From Laspinema sp. D2d (GTDB taxonomy: Bacteria > Cyanobacteriota > Cyanobacteriia > Cyanobacteriales > Laspinemataceae): a DNA stretch of 64,000 nt. A program made the position numbers and the translations under genes. The notes under the pieces were generated by a model. The model had not been told where the DNA came from, made no database searches, and saw only the letters and a program-made list of their open reading frames with translations. The stretch is taken from contig NZ_JAMXFC010000014.1 of NCBI RefSeq assembly GCF_025370755.1, positions 62,001-126,000 of the forward strand. The letters run 5' to 3'. Below, in pieces: positions 41,110 to 52,547 of this stretch (positions are counted from its first letter, which is position 1; the number at the start of each line of letters is the position of its first letter).

Positions 41110-44100
41110 ATGCCCCGTCGCAACGACATCCAGAAAATCCTGATCATCGGCTCTGGTCCTATTGTGATCGGGCAAGCTTGCGAATTTGACTATTCAGGGA
41201 CGCAAGCTTGTAAAGCGCTCCGAGAAGAAGGATATGAAGTGGTGCTGGTGAACTCGAACCCCGCCACGATCATGACCGACCCCGAAACAGCCGATCGCAC
41301 CTATATCGAGCCACTGATTCCGGAAGTGCTGGAAAAGGTGATCGCGAAAGAGCGACCTGATGCCCTATTACCCACAATGGGCGGCCAAACCGCTCTGAAC
41401 TTGGCGGTTACCTTAGCCAAAACGGGTGTTTTAGACAAGTATGGCGTTGAGTTAATCGGCGCGAAACTAGAGGCGATCGAAAAAGCTGAAGATCGTTTGC
41501 TGTTTAAAGAAGCAATGGCGCGGATTGGGGTTGCCACCTGTCCCTCGGGGATTGCTACGACTTTGGATGAAGCCAAAGCTGTAGGACACCAAATTGGCAG
41601 TTATCCCTTAATTATTCGACCTGCCTATACCCTCGGTGGAACGGGTGGTGGGATTGCCTACAACCAAAAAGAATTTGAAATCATGGCAGCAGGCGGGATT
41701 GATGCCTCCCCCGTCTCTCAGATTCTGATCGAGCAGTCTCTGCTCGGTTGGAAAGAGTATGAACTAGAAGTCATGCGCGATTTAGCAGATAACGTGGTGA
41801 TTATCTGCTCGATTGAAAATATCGACCCGATGGGGATTCACACCGGGGACTCGATTACCGTCGCACCGGCGCAAACCTTGACGGATAAAGAGTATCAGCG
41901 CCTGCGGGATGCATCGATCGCCATTATCCGCGAGATTGGAGTAGAAACCGGCGGCTCAAATATTCAGTTTGCGATTAATCCGGTCAATGGTGACCTGATT
42001 GTAATTGAGATGAACCCTCGGGTCTCTCGGTCCTCGGCGTTGGCATCGAAAGCAACGGGATTTGCGATCGCCAAGTTTGCTGCTAAATTAGCCGTGGGTT
42101 ATACCCTAGATGAAATTCCGAACGATATTACTCGGAAAACTCCGGCGAGTTTTGAACCCACCATTGACTATGTGGTGACGAAGATTCCGCGCTTTGCCTT
42201 TGAGAAATTCTCTGGATCGGAACCGACTCTGACGACTCAGATGAAGTCTGTGGGTGAAGCAATGGCGATCGGGCGGACTTTTAATGAATCGTTCCAAAAA
42301 GCCATGCGCTCAATGGAAACCGGGCGTTCGGGTTGGGGATGCGATCGCCAAGAAATGCTCCCGAGTTTAGAGCAAATTCGCGCCGGATTACGCACCCCCA
42401 ATCCCGATCGCATTTTTACGGTTCGTCATGCGATGCTCATGGGGATGACGGTGGAGGAAATCTACGAACTCACCTGCATTGACCCCTGGTTCCTGGATAA
42501 ATTCCAAGAACTCCTGGAAACGGAAAAATTCCTCAAGCGATCGCAGCTTCAAGACTTGACAAAAGAGCAAATGTATGCAGTTAAGCAGCAAGGCTTCAGC
42601 GATCGGCAAATTGCTTTTGCGACGAAAACCCACGAGGACCAAGTACGGGCCTACCGTGTCGGGTTAGGGGTCAAGCCCGTTTACAAATTGGTCGATACCT
42701 GTGCCGCCGAATTTGAAGCGCTGACCCCATATTACTATTCGACCTACGAAGAAGAATCAGAACAGACCGTTTCCAATAAACGCAAAGTGATGATTTTAGG
42801 GGGTGGCCCGAACCGGATTGGACAGGGGATTGAATTTGACTATTGCTGCTGTCATGCCTCATACGCATTGCGGGAAGAAGGATGCGAGACTATTATGGTC
42901 AACTCCAACCCTGAAACGGTTTCCACCGATTACGACACCAGCGATCGCCTCTATTTTGAACCCCTCACCAAAGAAGATGTGCTCAACATCATCGAGGTGG
43001 AAAATCCGGAAGGGGTGATCATTCAGTTTGGGGGACAAACCCCGCTGAAATTGGCAATCCCCTTGTATGAGGCACTCATGGCGCAAGGACCCGATCGCCT
43101 CCTACCCCAAGAAGTGACAACCAAAATTTGGGGAACCTCCCCTGACTCCATCGACATTGCCGAAGATCGGGAACGGTTTGAGAAGATTCTCTGGGAATTG
43201 GATATCAAACAGCCTGCAAATGGAATTGCGCGTAGTTATGAGGATGCCTTGGCGATCGCCCAGAAAGTGGGGTATCCCGTGGTGGTGCGTCCTTCCTACG
43301 TCCTCGGAGGACGGGCGATGGAAATCGTCTATTCTGATGCAGACTTGGAACGGTATATGAAGTTTGCCGTCGAAGTCGAACCCGATCGCCCGATTTTGAT
43401 TGATAAATTCCTAGAAAACGCCGTCGAGGTGGACGTAGATGCGCTTGCCGATGCCACGGGACGAGTGGTGATAGGCGGCATCATGGAACATATCGAACAA
43501 GCCGGGATTCACTCCGGTGACTCCGCCTGTTCTATTCCCTATATTTCCTTGAAACCAGAAGCCTTAGCCACCATTCGGGAATGGACCGTTAAATTGGCCC
43601 AAAAACTGAAGGTGATTGGGTTGATGAATATTCAGTATGCCGTGCAAGGGGAACAGGTGTACATCTTAGAAGCCAATCCCCGCGCCTCCCGGACGGTTCC
43701 TTTTGTCTCCAAGGCGATCGGGATTCCCTTGGCGAAGATGGCTTCTTGGATTATGTCTGGCAAAACCTTAGAATCTCTCAACTATACCGAAGAGAAGATT
43801 CCCGAACATATTGCGGTGAAAGAAGTGGTTCTGCCGTTCAACAAGTTCCCGGGTAGCGATACTCTCCTAGGTCCAGAAATGCGATCAACTGGGGAAGTGA
43901 TGGGAATTGATACGGATTTCGGCAAGGCATTTGCCAAAGCTGAATTAGGGGCCGGGGTGCGGTTAGCGCTTCAGGGAACCGTGTTTGTCTCCATGAACAG
44001 TCGGGATAAACCCTTGGTAGTGCCGGTGATTAAGGAGTTCATGGATTTGGGCTTTAAGATTATTGCCACCGATGGCACCCGCAAGGTCCTCCAAGATCAT

Positions 44101-44370
44101 GGCCTGGAGAATGTGGAACTGGTGTTCAAGGTCCATGAAGGTCGTCCCCATGTCATTGACTGGATTAAGAATGACCAGATCCAGTTTATTATCAACACGC
44201 CGACGGGAGAAGAGTCCCAAACCGATGCCCGGATGATTCGCCGCATGGCGTTGGATTATCAACTGCCAATTATTACCACGATCGCCGGTGCAAGGGCCAC
44301 GGTAGCCGCCATTCGCGCGCTCAAGGGTGAACCCTTGGGGGTCAAGGCGATTCAGGATTATCTCAATTAA
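41110..44370 (+). CDS. carB: Carbamoyl-phosphate synthase large subunit
   Basis: Makes carbamoyl phosphate from glutamine-derived ammonia, bicarbonate and two ATP for arginine and pyrimidine synthesis. 1086 residues, standard length. Two homologous ATP-grasp halves are visible: start [20 protein letters not shown] and, in the second half, [36 protein letters not shown] and [16 protein letters not shown] mark the ATP/metal sites. The C-terminal ~140 residues form the MGS-like allosteric domain ([16 protein letters not shown]). The small subunit carA is not in the window. Confidence 0.99.
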   Translation: MPRRNDIQKILIIGSGPIVIGQACEFDYSGTQACKALREEGYEVVLVNSNPATIMTDPETADRTYIEPLIPEVLEKVIAKERPDALLPTMGGQTALNLAVTLAKTGVLDKYGVELIGAKLEAIEKAEDRLLFKEAMARIGVATCPSGIATTLDEAKAVGHQIGSYPLIIRPAYTLGGTGGGIAYNQKEFEIMAAGGIDASPVSQILIEQSLLGWKEYELEVMRDLADNVVIICSIENIDPMGIHTGDSITVAPAQTLTDKEYQRLRDASIAIIREIGVETGGSNIQFAINPVNGDLIVIEMNPRVSRSSALASKATGFAIAKFAAKLAVGYTLDEIPNDITRKTPASFEPTIDYVVTKIPRFAFEKFSGSEPTLTTQMKSVGEAMAIGRTFNESFQKAMRSMETGRSGWGCDRQEMLPSLEQIRAGLRTPNPDRIFTVRHAMLMGMTVEEIYELTCIDPWFLDKFQELLETEKFLKRSQLQDLTKEQMYAVKQQGFSDRQIAFATKTHEDQVRAYRVGLGVKPVYKLVDTCAAEFEALTPYYYSTYEEESEQTVSNKRKVMILGGGPNRIGQGIEFDYCCCHASYALREEGCETIMVNSNPETVSTDYDTSDRLYFEPLTKEDVLNIIEVENPEGVIIQFGGQTPLKLAIPLYEALMAQGPDRLLPQEVTTKIWGTSPDSIDIAEDRERFEKILWELDIKQPANGIARSYEDALAIAQKVGYPVVVRPSYVLGGRAMEIVYSDADLERYMKFAVEVEPDRPILIDKFLENAVEVDVDALADATGRVVIGGIMEHIEQAGIHSGDSACSIPYISLKPEALATIREWTVKLAQKLKVIGLMNIQYAVQGEQVYILEANPRASRTVPFVSKAIGIPLAKMASWIMSGKTLESLNYTEEKIPEHIAVKEVVLPFNKFPGSDTLLGPEMRSTGEVMGIDTDFGKAFAKAELGAGVRLALQGTVFVSMNSRDKPLVVPVIKEFMDLGFKIIATDGTRKVLQDHGLENVELVFKVHEGRPHVIDWIKNDQIQFIINTPTGEESQTDARMIRRMALDYQLPIITTIAGARATVAAIRALKGEPLGVKAIQDYLN

Positions 44371-44439
44371 CCCTTGAAACAGGCGATTGCACCGGGGTTA
44401 ATCAGTAACCTGCGGTGCAGTCTTCGAGAGGGTCTCACG

Positions 44440-44483
44440 GGGGCGATCGCTTCGGTAACAAGGAAGCGATCGCCCCTTTTTTT
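44440..44483 (+). terminator. Rho-independent terminator after carB
   Basis: GGGGCGATCGCTTC (44440-44453) and GAAGCGATCGCCCC (44463-44476) form a perfect 14-bp stem followed by seven T. The stem contains a HIP1 palindrome on each arm. Confidence 0.93.
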
Positions 44484-44493
44484 GGTTAAACCC

Positions 44494-44518
44494 CACACCC
44501 TGAAGGGTGTGTTTTTTT
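44494..44518 (+). terminator. Second Rho-independent terminator
   Basis: CACACCC, loop TGAA and GGGTGTG followed by seven T, 11 bp beyond the first terminator. It is a back-up stop for carB transcription. Confidence 0.85.
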
Positions 44519-45134
44519 GTAGGGGCTACCCCCAGACAGGGGTTCAAAGCCGGGAAGGGACCTGATACGCCTTGAGCCACACCCTACCTGAAAACCCGGG
44601 TATAAAAATCCGAATTTTTCTCCATATTTTCTTCATTTTGTTTTCCAGGATGCATTCTGAAAATTATTTCCTGGGTAATCTCTATATAACCGAGGGCTGG
44701 ACCTTCCAGAACTAAATTTCAGAATCTGGGCGTCAGGACTAGACATTTCGTTAAGAAATGTTACAATTTTTCACATAACGACTTGAGAAATTTAAGAAAT
44801 TTTATGACAACCCCGCAATTCGTACTTGCAGCCATGATTTTGGGCATCCTGTATTCATACAGAACAGCGATCGCCTTGTCTTGCCAATACCAGCTAGAAC
44901 GGGTTCCGGTTCGGGTTCCAAGCCGTCAGAAGTAAGCAAATAGCAATCAGGGGTAAACCGGCACTCCCGAATCATCCCCGATTGCATCAAATGTGGCTAT
45001 CCCGATCAAGATCCCCCGGAGGTTACCCCAGTGCGAGATGCCTCCGGTAGGCTACAGAAACGGGTCCTCTTCAGATTGAGAGTCAAAGATACCAGCCACG
45101 AAAACGAACGTTACCCATTGAGTGAAGAAGCGCC
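44519..45134. other. Gap between carB terminators and the sigma factor gene
   Basis: Contains the possible small frame at 44804-44935. Bases 44590-44800 are AT-rich and may hold promoters for that frame or for the sigma factor. Nothing else is recognised. Confidence 0.4.
44804..44935 (+). CDS. Possible 43-residue membrane peptide
   Basis: ATG 44804 to TAA 44933-44935 encodes a peptide with a hydrophobic first half (FVLAAMILGILYSYRTAIAL) and a basic end (VPVRVPSRQK), the build of a single-span small membrane protein. It lies in a gap with an AT-rich upstream region. There is no clear Shine-Dalgarno and I recognise no family, so it may be chance. Confidence 0.3.
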   Translation: MTTPQFVLAAMILGILYSYRTAIALSCQYQLERVPVRVPSRQK

Positions 45135-46091
45135 ATGAAGACTGCTCAAACTTCTACAGACTTAGTTCGCACTTACCTGCGAGAAATTGGCCGAGTTCCC
45201 CTGTTAACCCACGAGCAGGAGATTATATTGGGTAAGCAGGTTCAGCAATTGAGCCTGTTGCATGAGATTAAAGAGACCCTCACCGAACAGTTCGGTCATG
45301 AACCAACGGATGTAGAATGGTCACAAGCGGCAGGATTATCCTTGGTTGAGCTGCAACATACGATCGAACAAGGTGAAACCGCCAAGCGCAAGATGGTGGA
45401 AGCGAATCTGCGACTGGTGGTGTCTGTTGCCAAAAAGTATATTAAACGCAATGTCGATTTACTGGACTTAATCCAAGAAGGAACGATCGGAATGCAGCGG
45501 GGGGTAGAGAAATTTGACCCCACCAAAGGTTACCGATTTTCCACATACGCCTATTGGTGGATCCGTCAGGCGATTACTCGGGCGATCGCCGAGAAGGGCC
45601 GTACGATTCGCCTCCCCATTCACATTACTGAAAAACTTAACAAAATCAAGAAAGCATCTCGGGAATTATCTCAACAACTCGGACGCACTGCCACAATTGG
45701 CGAGTTAGCGGCAGAGTTAGAACTCACTCCCAAGCAAATTCGGGAGTATATGGAACGCGCTAGACATCCCCTCTCCCTAGATTTGCGGGTGGGGGATAAT
45801 CATGATACAGAACTGAGTGAGTTGTTGGAAGATACCGGACCCTCTCCGGAAGATTTTGCTACTCATTCCGCAATGCGAGCAGATTTAGAAAAATTGATGG
45901 CGGAGTTAACCACCCAGCAACGGGAAGTAATTGCTTTACGGTTTGGGTTGGAAGATGGACAAGCAATGACGCTTTCTAAGATAGGCGATCGGCTCAATAT
46001 TAGTCGTGAACGTGTCCGCCAAATTGAACGAGAAGCTCTTACAAAACTCCGCAAGCGCAAAGCGGATATGAATGAATATGTTGCCAGCTAA
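45135..46091 (+). CDS. Group 2 RNA polymerase sigma factor (RpoD/SigA family)
   Basis: Sigma-70 family factor of 318 residues, shorter than the principal SigA and lacking its acidic N-terminal region, so a non-essential group 2 factor. Region 1.2 starts [21 protein letters not shown]; region 2 has [39 protein letters not shown] and [20 protein letters not shown]; region 4 ends [20 protein letters not shown]. It probably redirects transcription under stress or changing carbon/nitrogen conditions. It resembles the SigB/SigD group, but the exact letter is not assigned. Confidence 0.93.
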   Translation: MKTAQTSTDLVRTYLREIGRVPLLTHEQEIILGKQVQQLSLLHEIKETLTEQFGHEPTDVEWSQAAGLSLVELQHTIEQGETAKRKMVEANLRLVVSVAKKYIKRNVDLLDLIQEGTIGMQRGVEKFDPTKGYRFSTYAYWWIRQAITRAIAEKGRTIRLPIHITEKLNKIKKASRELSQQLGRTATIGELAAELELTPKQIREYMERARHPLSLDLRVGDNHDTELSELLEDTGPSPEDFATHSAMRADLEKLMAELTTQQREVIALRFGLEDGQAMTLSKIGDRLNISRERVRQIEREALTKLRKRKADMNEYVAS

Positions 46092-46120
46092 TCTGGTTTC
46101 TGCTCCCTTAAATTGAGCTG

Positions 46121-46155
46121 AGATGTCTCCTGTTGATGGGAGGCATCTTTTTTTT
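46121..46155 (+). terminator. Rho-independent terminator of the sigma factor gene
   Basis: AGATGTCTCC (46121-46130), a 7-base loop and GGAGGCATCT (46139-46148) form a stem with one wobble pair, followed by a run of T to 46155. Confidence 0.9.
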
Positions 46156-46217
46156 GAGGTTTCGGGATGGAGTTTTAACCCTGAATTTCACAAATTTTCC
46201 CAGAGTCACAGATACCA

Positions 46218-46793
46218 TTAAAATAGCGGCAAGTCTAAGGTGAATCCTGGTAAGATGTTTTCTCCCGATAAGCGGGTGGGAAGTGGGAGGGTTTCTACGG
46301 GTTGAGTGGGTCGATAAATTGAGACTTGTTGCGCTTGCGGATTAATCAGCCAACCTAATTTTAAGCCACTGTTGAGATATTCCTGCATTTTGTCTTGAAG
46401 TTGTTTGATTGAGTCGGTCTGAGACCTCAGTTCTATGACAAAATCAGGACAAAGCGGGACAAATTTTTCCTGTTGTTCCTGGGTAAGAGATTCCCAGCGA
46501 GCATTCTCCACCCAAGCGGCATCTGGTGACCTTTTCCCTCCCTGGGGTAAGATGAAGAGGGTGGATGAACTGAAGACTTTTCCCAGTTGAGTTTGACGGT
46601 TCCAAAACCAAAGATAGCCATTCAAATCTGATTCTCGATTGCCACTGATTCCTCCAACTGGGGGCATGATGAGTAATTCTCCTTGGGCGGTTTCTTCAAG
46701 TCGCCAATTTTCATTGATTTGGCAGAGTTGATAAAATTGGTCTTCGCTGAGGTTGACAGTTTTGAGGTTTAAAATAATCGGTTCTGAAATCAT
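46218..46793 (-). CDS. Uma2 family PD-(D/E)XK nuclease-fold protein
   Basis: 191-residue Uma2 (DUF820) protein. Characteristic strands: LSEDQFYQLCQINENWRLE, GELLIMPPVGGISGNRES, GGKRSPDAAWVEN (catalytic-type Asp) and CPDFVIELRSQTDSI (Glu and following polar residue), LKLGWLINPQAQQVSIYRP. All nuclease-fold positions appear intact. It lies between a sigma factor and a histidine kinase, with no obvious partner. Confidence 0.9.
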   Translation of the reverse strand: MISEPIILNLKTVNLSEDQFYQLCQINENWRLEETAQGELLIMPPVGGISGNRESDLNGYLWFWNRQTQLGKVFSSSTLFILPQGGKRSPDAAWVENARWESLTQEQQEKFVPLCPDFVIELRSQTDSIKQLQDKMQEYLNSGLKLGWLINPQAQQVSIYRPTQPVETLPLPTRLSGENILPGFTLDLPLF

Positions 46794-47061
46794 TTGAATT
46801 TATCCTGATATGTGGTAACCACTGATTTCACAGATTTTCACGCAGCTTTAGATTTTTTGCTAAAAAAGGGAGAAAATCTGTTGACAAGCGGGGTTGACTT
46901 TGATAAATTTATCTTTATAATGGGAGGCTTTGCTAAAATATTATTGGGGTCAACATCCCATTATGAATATAATAAGGTATCAAGTCAAGAATTGCAATGC
47001 TTCTCACCTATCTTTTTTGGCCGCATCAACGGGGAAGCAGAGACCCTGAAAAGTGAGAGTT
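46794..47061. other. Gap between Uma2 and hybrid kinase genes
   Basis: Non-coding. It starts with ACTGATTTCACAGATTTTCACGC, a type of degenerate word often found between genes. The plus-strand frame at 46812-47174 runs into the kinase gene and is judged spurious. Confidence 0.5.
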
Positions 47062-49203
47062 TCATCCAACTTTTTGATGGCGACAAGCTTCAGCAATCAT
47101 GGTGCGAATTTCGGTGCAGAGGCGCTCGAAACTTAACCCTTGTTTTTGGAGAATGGTTTGGACTGAGCCTTTGAGTTGCAAATACTCTTGCGGAGTAATA
47201 TCTTTAGCAGTCATGACAACGACGGGGATGGATCGCCACAGGGGATATTGTTTTAAAGCATTTAAAAACTCAAATCCATCCATTTCTGGCATCATCAAAT
47301 CCAGTAATATCAAATCTGGGGGATGAGCAGCGATCGCCTCTAAACCTCGACGACCATTTTCCGCCACAAAGGTTTTCCAGCCGTGGTTCTCCAGGACCCG
47401 ATGGAGGAGATCCCGAGTGGCTGGATCATCCTCCACAATCAAAATCGATTCTACTGGACCCTTGTCTGGGGCGGATTCTTCTTGGCGTTGCTGATATTTA
47501 TGTAGAAGTGCGATCAATCGATGGCGATCGATGGGTTTCGTCATGTAATCCGAAGCACCCAGAGCCATCCCCATTGGCTTATTATCCATCATTGTGAGGA
47601 CAATCGTAGGGATATCGGCGAGTTCGGGGTCTGCTTTGAGGGCGCATAGAACCGACCAACCATCTTGATGCGGCATCATCACATCAAGGGTAATTGCATC
47701 GGGGTGGAGTTCCTTCGCCAGTTCTAATCCCCGATCGCCTGTGGAGGCAACAGCTACTCCCCAACCTTCTTTGCTCAAAAACCGATGCATGAGATCATGC
47801 ACCGTCGGGTCATCATCAATCACCAAAACCGTTTTTCCCGTCTCTGGGAATACCTCTAAGTCTGCCTTGGACGAGTCCTGTTCTAGGTTGGGAAGAGTTT
47901 TCACTTGTGCGGGAAGGAGCATCGTAAACGTAGACCCTTCTCCTTCGCGACTCGTGACGGTAATATCACCCCCCATCATCTCACAGAACCGCTTGGCGAT
48001 CGCCAACCCGAGACCCGTCCCGCCATACTTGCGAGTGGTGGAGGCATCCGCTTGATTAAATGCCTCAAACAACCGATTGATTTGCTCGGGAGTCATTCCA
48101 ATTCCCGTATCCTTAATTTTAAAGCAAATCCAATCCGATTCAGAGTGAGGAACTCCTGGCTTTGAATAGCCAGACTCCGGCGGTTGTGCGAGGACGGCAC
48201 AAAGGACCGCATGGGCAGAATCTTGGGGTTGCGGGTTGGGAATGCGGGTGACTTCCAGGGAAATTGTGCCATTTTCTGTAAATTTGGCCGCATTGGAGAG
48301 GAGATTAAATAAATTCTGTCTAACTTTGGTTAAGTCAGCCCACATTGAACCCAGTTCCGGCGCATATCGGACAGCCATTTTATTGCTATTTTTTTCGATC
48401 AAGGGTTCGATGGTGCTGACCACTTCCTGTAGGGTGGGTTCAATGTCGAAGGGTTCTAAGTACAGTTCCATGCGACCCGCTTCAATTTTAGACAGGTCGA
48501 GGATATCATTGATAATGCCAAGTAAATGCTTGCCAGCCCCGTGGATTTTTTGCAGATCCAAGCTTAAGTCTTCTTGACCCGTGTCTTCGGCATCTTCTTT
48601 TAACATTTCACTGTAACCGAGGATGGCATTGAGCGGGGTGCGCAGTTCATGGCTCATATTGGCTAAAAATTGACTTTTAGCGCGGTTAGCAGCGATCGCC
48701 GCATCTTTTTTATCTTCAATCGTTTGATTTGCCAGTTGAAATAGGCGAGAGTGAGCGACTAAGAGGATATGCAAGTCTAAAAATCGCACTTGTCCATCCG
48801 GGAGGACCAGGGCGATCGGTTCGTAGGCTTGGTGGGGGTCACGGGCTAGGGCAATATCAACCGCTTCGTGGATTTTACAGGACCCGGGGAGATGGAGGGG
48901 CGGAGAATAGATGCCCGATTGGGTTTCTACCGCTTGGATCGTGTTCCACAGAACGGACATGGGACGTTTGAGATAAATTTCTAATCCATAGGGACGACTC
49001 AGCCATTCAAAAAATTTCCGGCGGGAAATAATCCCCAGGGGTTGTCCATCGGAGATAATCATCACTCCAGGTAATTCGGGGTGAGTTTGAAAGGCTTGGC
49101 TGACAACCTGTCCGAGGGTGGAGGCGGAAACTTGAAAATTATGGGAAGGTAAATCTGCCAAGGTCGAATCAAGGGTCAGCCGGTTCTGTTCTGGGTAAAG
49201 CAC
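47062..49203 (-). CDS. Hybrid histidine kinase with two receiver domains
   Basis: 713-residue cytoplasmic signalling protein. Residues 1-155 form a sensory region resembling a CBS-type pair ([45 protein letters not shown]). The kinase core has the phospho-acceptor His185 in [19 protein letters not shown] and ATP-binding N, G1 and G2 boxes ([32 protein letters not shown]). Two receivers follow: about 460-575 ([24 protein letters not shown]) and about 590-705 ([24 protein letters not shown]). It has no membrane segment. The kinase core is strikingly similar to that of the neighbour at 49680-52547, with which it may form a phosphorelay. Confidence 0.93.
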   Translation of the reverse strand: MLYPEQNRLTLDSTLADLPSHNFQVSASTLGQVVSQAFQTHPELPGVMIISDGQPLGIISRRKFFEWLSRPYGLEIYLKRPMSVLWNTIQAVETQSGIYSPPLHLPGSCKIHEAVDIALARDPHQAYEPIALVLPDGQVRFLDLHILLVAHSRLFQLANQTIEDKKDAAIAANRAKSQFLANMSHELRTPLNAILGYSEMLKEDAEDTGQEDLSLDLQKIHGAGKHLLGIINDILDLSKIEAGRMELYLEPFDIEPTLQEVVSTIEPLIEKNSNKMAVRYAPELGSMWADLTKVRQNLFNLLSNAAKFTENGTISLEVTRIPNPQPQDSAHAVLCAVLAQPPESGYSKPGVPHSESDWICFKIKDTGIGMTPEQINRLFEAFNQADASTTRKYGGTGLGLAIAKRFCEMMGGDITVTSREGEGSTFTMLLPAQVKTLPNLEQDSSKADLEVFPETGKTVLVIDDDPTVHDLMHRFLSKEGWGVAVASTGDRGLELAKELHPDAITLDVMMPHQDGWSVLCALKADPELADIPTIVLTMMDNKPMGMALGASDYMTKPIDRHRLIALLHKYQQRQEESAPDKGPVESILIVEDDPATRDLLHRVLENHGWKTFVAENGRRGLEAIAAHPPDLILLDLMMPEMDGFEFLNALKQYPLWRSIPVVVMTAKDITPQEYLQLKGSVQTILQKQGLSFERLCTEIRTMIAEACRHQKVG

Positions 49204-49679
49204 GCTTGTGGTCCTCCCTATACTGACCCAGAAAATACTGATCCAGAAGCCACTGAGCAGGACCCCACCCCTCGGGGGACGAGGTTACCTTTTAATACCC
49301 AATCCACGGGTAAAAGACCTGCTTTACTCTGGAGCGGGTTCAGGCAGGCTTGGTCCGTATAGCTCGACCCTTTGGGGTGCGGGTTTTTATCAACCTGGGA
49401 AAACCGGATTCCGGATAACGACTGAGACCCCTGAGACTGTACCAAAATAGGTAAATTCGGGGACGCATTGGCCTGATGACCCGGGGCAGAAGGGGAAAGG
49501 TTGAGGCGGGATCGGGTCATGTCAGGCTGTCCCTTGCCAAGACTAGCAAAGGTAAGTGCTATATGCCCACTTTCTGTTCGTAACCCGAACTCAGTTTTAA
49601 ACCCTATCATCCTTCACTTCCTCAACTGGATACCTTTCAAAACGATGCCTGAACTCGTGAGTGGTTTGCGGTGGTTTTG
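49204..49679. other. Gap between the two kinase genes
   Basis: Non-coding by appearance. The 130-codon minus-strand frame (49218-49610) is Ser/Gly/Pro-rich without domain features and is not accepted as a gene. ACTGATCCAGAAGCCACTGA-type short repeats occur near 49235. Confidence 0.45.
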
Positions 49680-52547
49680 TTACTCCATTAGGTTAGCCGG
49701 AAACTGAAGGCGGTAGGGGAGACGGACTGTAAAAGTTGAGCCGGATCCGAGTTTGCTAGAAACAGCGATCGCCCCTCCCATCATTTCACAGAATCGCTGA
49801 CCGATCGCCAGTCCCAAGCCGGTTCCCCCATACTTACGGGTGGTACTGGGGTCAGCCTGAGTAAAGGCATTAAAAATCTGCTCCATCTGCTCTGATGTCA
49901 TACCAATTCCGGTATCAATCACCCGAAATTCAATCCAGTCCGGGGGAGGATTGGGGGGAAATACCCGGTCGGGAATGAGTCTCACTTCTAAGGTGATTGT
50001 CCCATTTTCCGTAAATTTAGCAGCGTTGCTTAATAAGTTTAGCAGCACTTGCCGAACTTTGTTTAAATCGGAATACATTTGACCCAGATGGGAGGGAGCA
50101 TTGAGTTGCAGTTGATTCCCGTTTTTCTGCACTAAAGGATGAATCGTCGCCACGGCTGCCTCGATCACTTGGGCTACCTCGAAAGTTTCGAGGTAAATAT
50201 CCATTTTACCTGCTTCAATTTTGGAAAGGTCCAAAATATCATTAATTAGGCTTAAGAGATGCTTGCCCGCAAACTGAATCTTTTTAAGGTCTGGAATAAA
50301 ATCGAGGATATCTGCTTCTTCGGCTTCTTCTTCGAGAATTTCACTATAGCCCACGATCGCATTCAAGGGAGTTCGGAGTTCATGGCTCATATTCGCCAAA
50401 AACATACTTTTGGCTTGATTGGCCGTTTCCGCCGCTTCTTTGGCCTGGTGTAGCATGATTTCCGCTTGTTTGCGACTGGTAATATCTCGAACAATCACGA
50501 TAGTTTGGTTTTCCAGGAGGGGAAGAAGTCGGGCTTCAAAGTATTTGACGCCATTGTTCATCGGTAAGGAGTATTCTCGATAAACCAAATCACGATTGGC
50601 TTTCACTTCCTTCAGAGCTTCTGTAAAAGTTTGACAGATATTGGCGGGGAGAACTTCATCAATTTTCCGCCCGAGGAATTGTTCTGGAGGTAGGTAAAGG
50701 TCTGAGATTTTTCCGGCTTGATAATCTAAAATTGTAGCGTCATTATCCAGTTTAAAGTATAAATCGGGCAGGGCTTTAAAAATGGCTTGCAGTTCCGAAG
50801 TCGTATGATATAATTTCTCTTCATACTGTTTGCGATCGGTGATATCCCGGGTGATGGAAACGACACAGGGAACGCCCTCTAGGACGATGGATTCAGCGCA
50901 GAATAAGCCCACCCGAATTTCCCCAGACTTCATTTTAAAATGGATTTCGCGATCAATGACTCGACCACAGGTTTGTAATTCCTCAATACAGGCCCTTTGT
51001 TCCGCTTCATAGACCCAAATATTCAGATCCATCGAGTTGTTGCCGATGACTTCAGCCCACTCAAAACCGGACATTTCAAGGAAGCGATCATTGACTTCAA
51101 TATAACGCCCTTCCGCCAGGGTGGTAATGGCGATCGCATCGGGAGACGCGCGAAAAGCTTTGGAAAACTTTTCCTGAGAGACGCGTAGGGCCTCTCGCGC
51201 CCGTCGGCGATCGGTAATATCTGTTTGGGACCCCGCAAACCGATAGGGGTTACCATTGGCATCCCGCACCGCCATCCCCCGAACCAGCATCCAGAGGTAG
51301 GACCCATTTTTATGCAAGATGCGATATTCCGTTTGTAAGTGAGGGCTGCGTCCTTTTAAGTGGGCCTGGATATCGGCTTCGACTCGTTCTAAGTCATCGG
51401 GGTGAATACGACTGAACCATTCATCAGGATTGGACCCAATTTCCGGGGGATGACATCCGATCGCCGACTTCCACCGGGGAGAAAAATAGATTTCTTGGGT
51501 CTTCAAATCCCAGTCCCAGATTCCATCATTGGCCCCGGCAACGGCGATCGCATACCGTTCCTGACTCTTCTGAAGGGCAAAGGTCGCCCGTTCCACGGCT
51601 AACTCCATTTCCCAAGGTTTTCTGACCCAAATAAAGGTCGATAATCCACAGGAAAACGCTAAAAAGCCGCCTAGGGAGTATAACCAACCCAGGGGTTGAT
51701 TGACCCGCCATCCGCCCAAGGGGACGGCGGCCATTTCCCAGGACCCGTTGGGTAACGAGACCTCTTGGAGAATCGGGTTGCGATTAAATAGGTTTGGATC
51801 TCCAAAAAATACAGCCCCTTTAGACCCTAAGCCATCTTGTCCACGAATGGCGAACTGAACGGGAATGGGGGTTGTGAAGCGAGATCGAGGCAGGGTAGGT
51901 GTGCGTCCGGTCGGAGGGGCGATCGCCTGGGTGACTGGGAGGAGTTTCGCATCGGTGAACAGCACCTCTGGGTCAATGACGATCGCCACCAGACCCCAGT
52001 AAGCACCATCCCCGGGACTATTCGAGGAAGATATAAAAATCGGAGTGCGACTAATTAACGCATTACCCCCCTGAACTAAGGGGGTCGGACCGGCAACGAT
52101 GGTACTTTTACTCTGGATAGTTTTCTGGACGATTTGGGCCGAGGCGGAATATTCGAGGAGATTTAAACCCAGGGCGGTTTCATGACCCTCTAACGGATAA
52201 AGATGAGTGAGAATATTATTTTTAGCCAACTGAATATTCAGAATTCCCTTTTGCTCAGAGACCATGACCTCCGCAAGGCGCTTAAATTCATCCGGAGTCA
52301 CGGTGGGATGGTTGGAAACGTAGGCAACCAGACCCCGAGTAATAAACAGTCGGGAGTTTAAGGCCCTTTCGAGTTTAGCTCGCTTGGTACTGAGCTGGAG
52401 CAAGACGTCTGTGCGAATTTGCTCACGGTTACGTTCCATTTCAGACTGACCCAGGGCCCAAACTCCGGTTATAACCAGGCCCGCCGAACAGACAGCAGCA
52501 ATGTAAGGTGACAATGGCGATCGCATCACACTCTCATGTTTATTCAA
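49680..52547 (-). CDS. Membrane sensor histidine kinase with CHASE and three PAS domains
   Basis: 955 residues. A first membrane helix (about 14-34), a periplasmic CHASE domain (about 75-240, with RLFITRGLVAYVSNHPTVT and GLNLLEYSASAQIV), a second helix (about 287-307), three PAS domains (about 330-455, 460-570 and 585-700; the first has GIWDWDLKTQEIYFSPRW), and a kinase core with [19 protein letters not shown] (His about 730), [19 protein letters not shown] and [13 protein letters not shown]. There is no receiver domain. The likely signal is a small extracellular ligand. The neighbouring two-receiver kinase is its probable paralogue and possible partner. Confidence 0.93.
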   Translation of the reverse strand: MNKHESVMRSPLSPYIAAVCSAGLVITGVWALGQSEMERNREQIRTDVLLQLSTKRAKLERALNSRLFITRGLVAYVSNHPTVTPDEFKRLAEVMVSEQKGILNIQLAKNNILTHLYPLEGHETALGLNLLEYSASAQIVQKTIQSKSTIVAGPTPLVQGGNALISRTPIFISSSNSPGDGAYWGLVAIVIDPEVLFTDAKLLPVTQAIAPPTGRTPTLPRSRFTTPIPVQFAIRGQDGLGSKGAVFFGDPNLFNRNPILQEVSLPNGSWEMAAVPLGGWRVNQPLGWLYSLGGFLAFSCGLSTFIWVRKPWEMELAVERATFALQKSQERYAIAVAGANDGIWDWDLKTQEIYFSPRWKSAIGCHPPEIGSNPDEWFSRIHPDDLERVEADIQAHLKGRSPHLQTEYRILHKNGSYLWMLVRGMAVRDANGNPYRFAGSQTDITDRRRAREALRVSQEKFSKAFRASPDAIAITTLAEGRYIEVNDRFLEMSGFEWAEVIGNNSMDLNIWVYEAEQRACIEELQTCGRVIDREIHFKMKSGEIRVGLFCAESIVLEGVPCVVSITRDITDRKQYEEKLYHTTSELQAIFKALPDLYFKLDNDATILDYQAGKISDLYLPPEQFLGRKIDEVLPANICQTFTEALKEVKANRDLVYREYSLPMNNGVKYFEARLLPLLENQTIVIVRDITSRKQAEIMLHQAKEAAETANQAKSMFLANMSHELRTPLNAIVGYSEILEEEAEEADILDFIPDLKKIQFAGKHLLSLINDILDLSKIEAGKMDIYLETFEVAQVIEAAVATIHPLVQKNGNQLQLNAPSHLGQMYSDLNKVRQVLLNLLSNAAKFTENGTITLEVRLIPDRVFPPNPPPDWIEFRVIDTGIGMTSEQMEQIFNAFTQADPSTTRKYGGTGLGLAIGQRFCEMMGGAIAVSSKLGSGSTFTVRLPYRLQFPANLME

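Noticed and set aside
46812-47174. 120-codon plus-strand frame before the hybrid kinase
   Set aside because: It runs more than 100 bases into the 3' end of the kinase gene, begins with a common non-coding word, and has no domain or ribosome binding site.
49218-49610. 130-codon minus-strand frame between the kinases
   Set aside because: Composition is Ser/Gly/Pro-rich with no helix or domain pattern and no start signal; probably chance.
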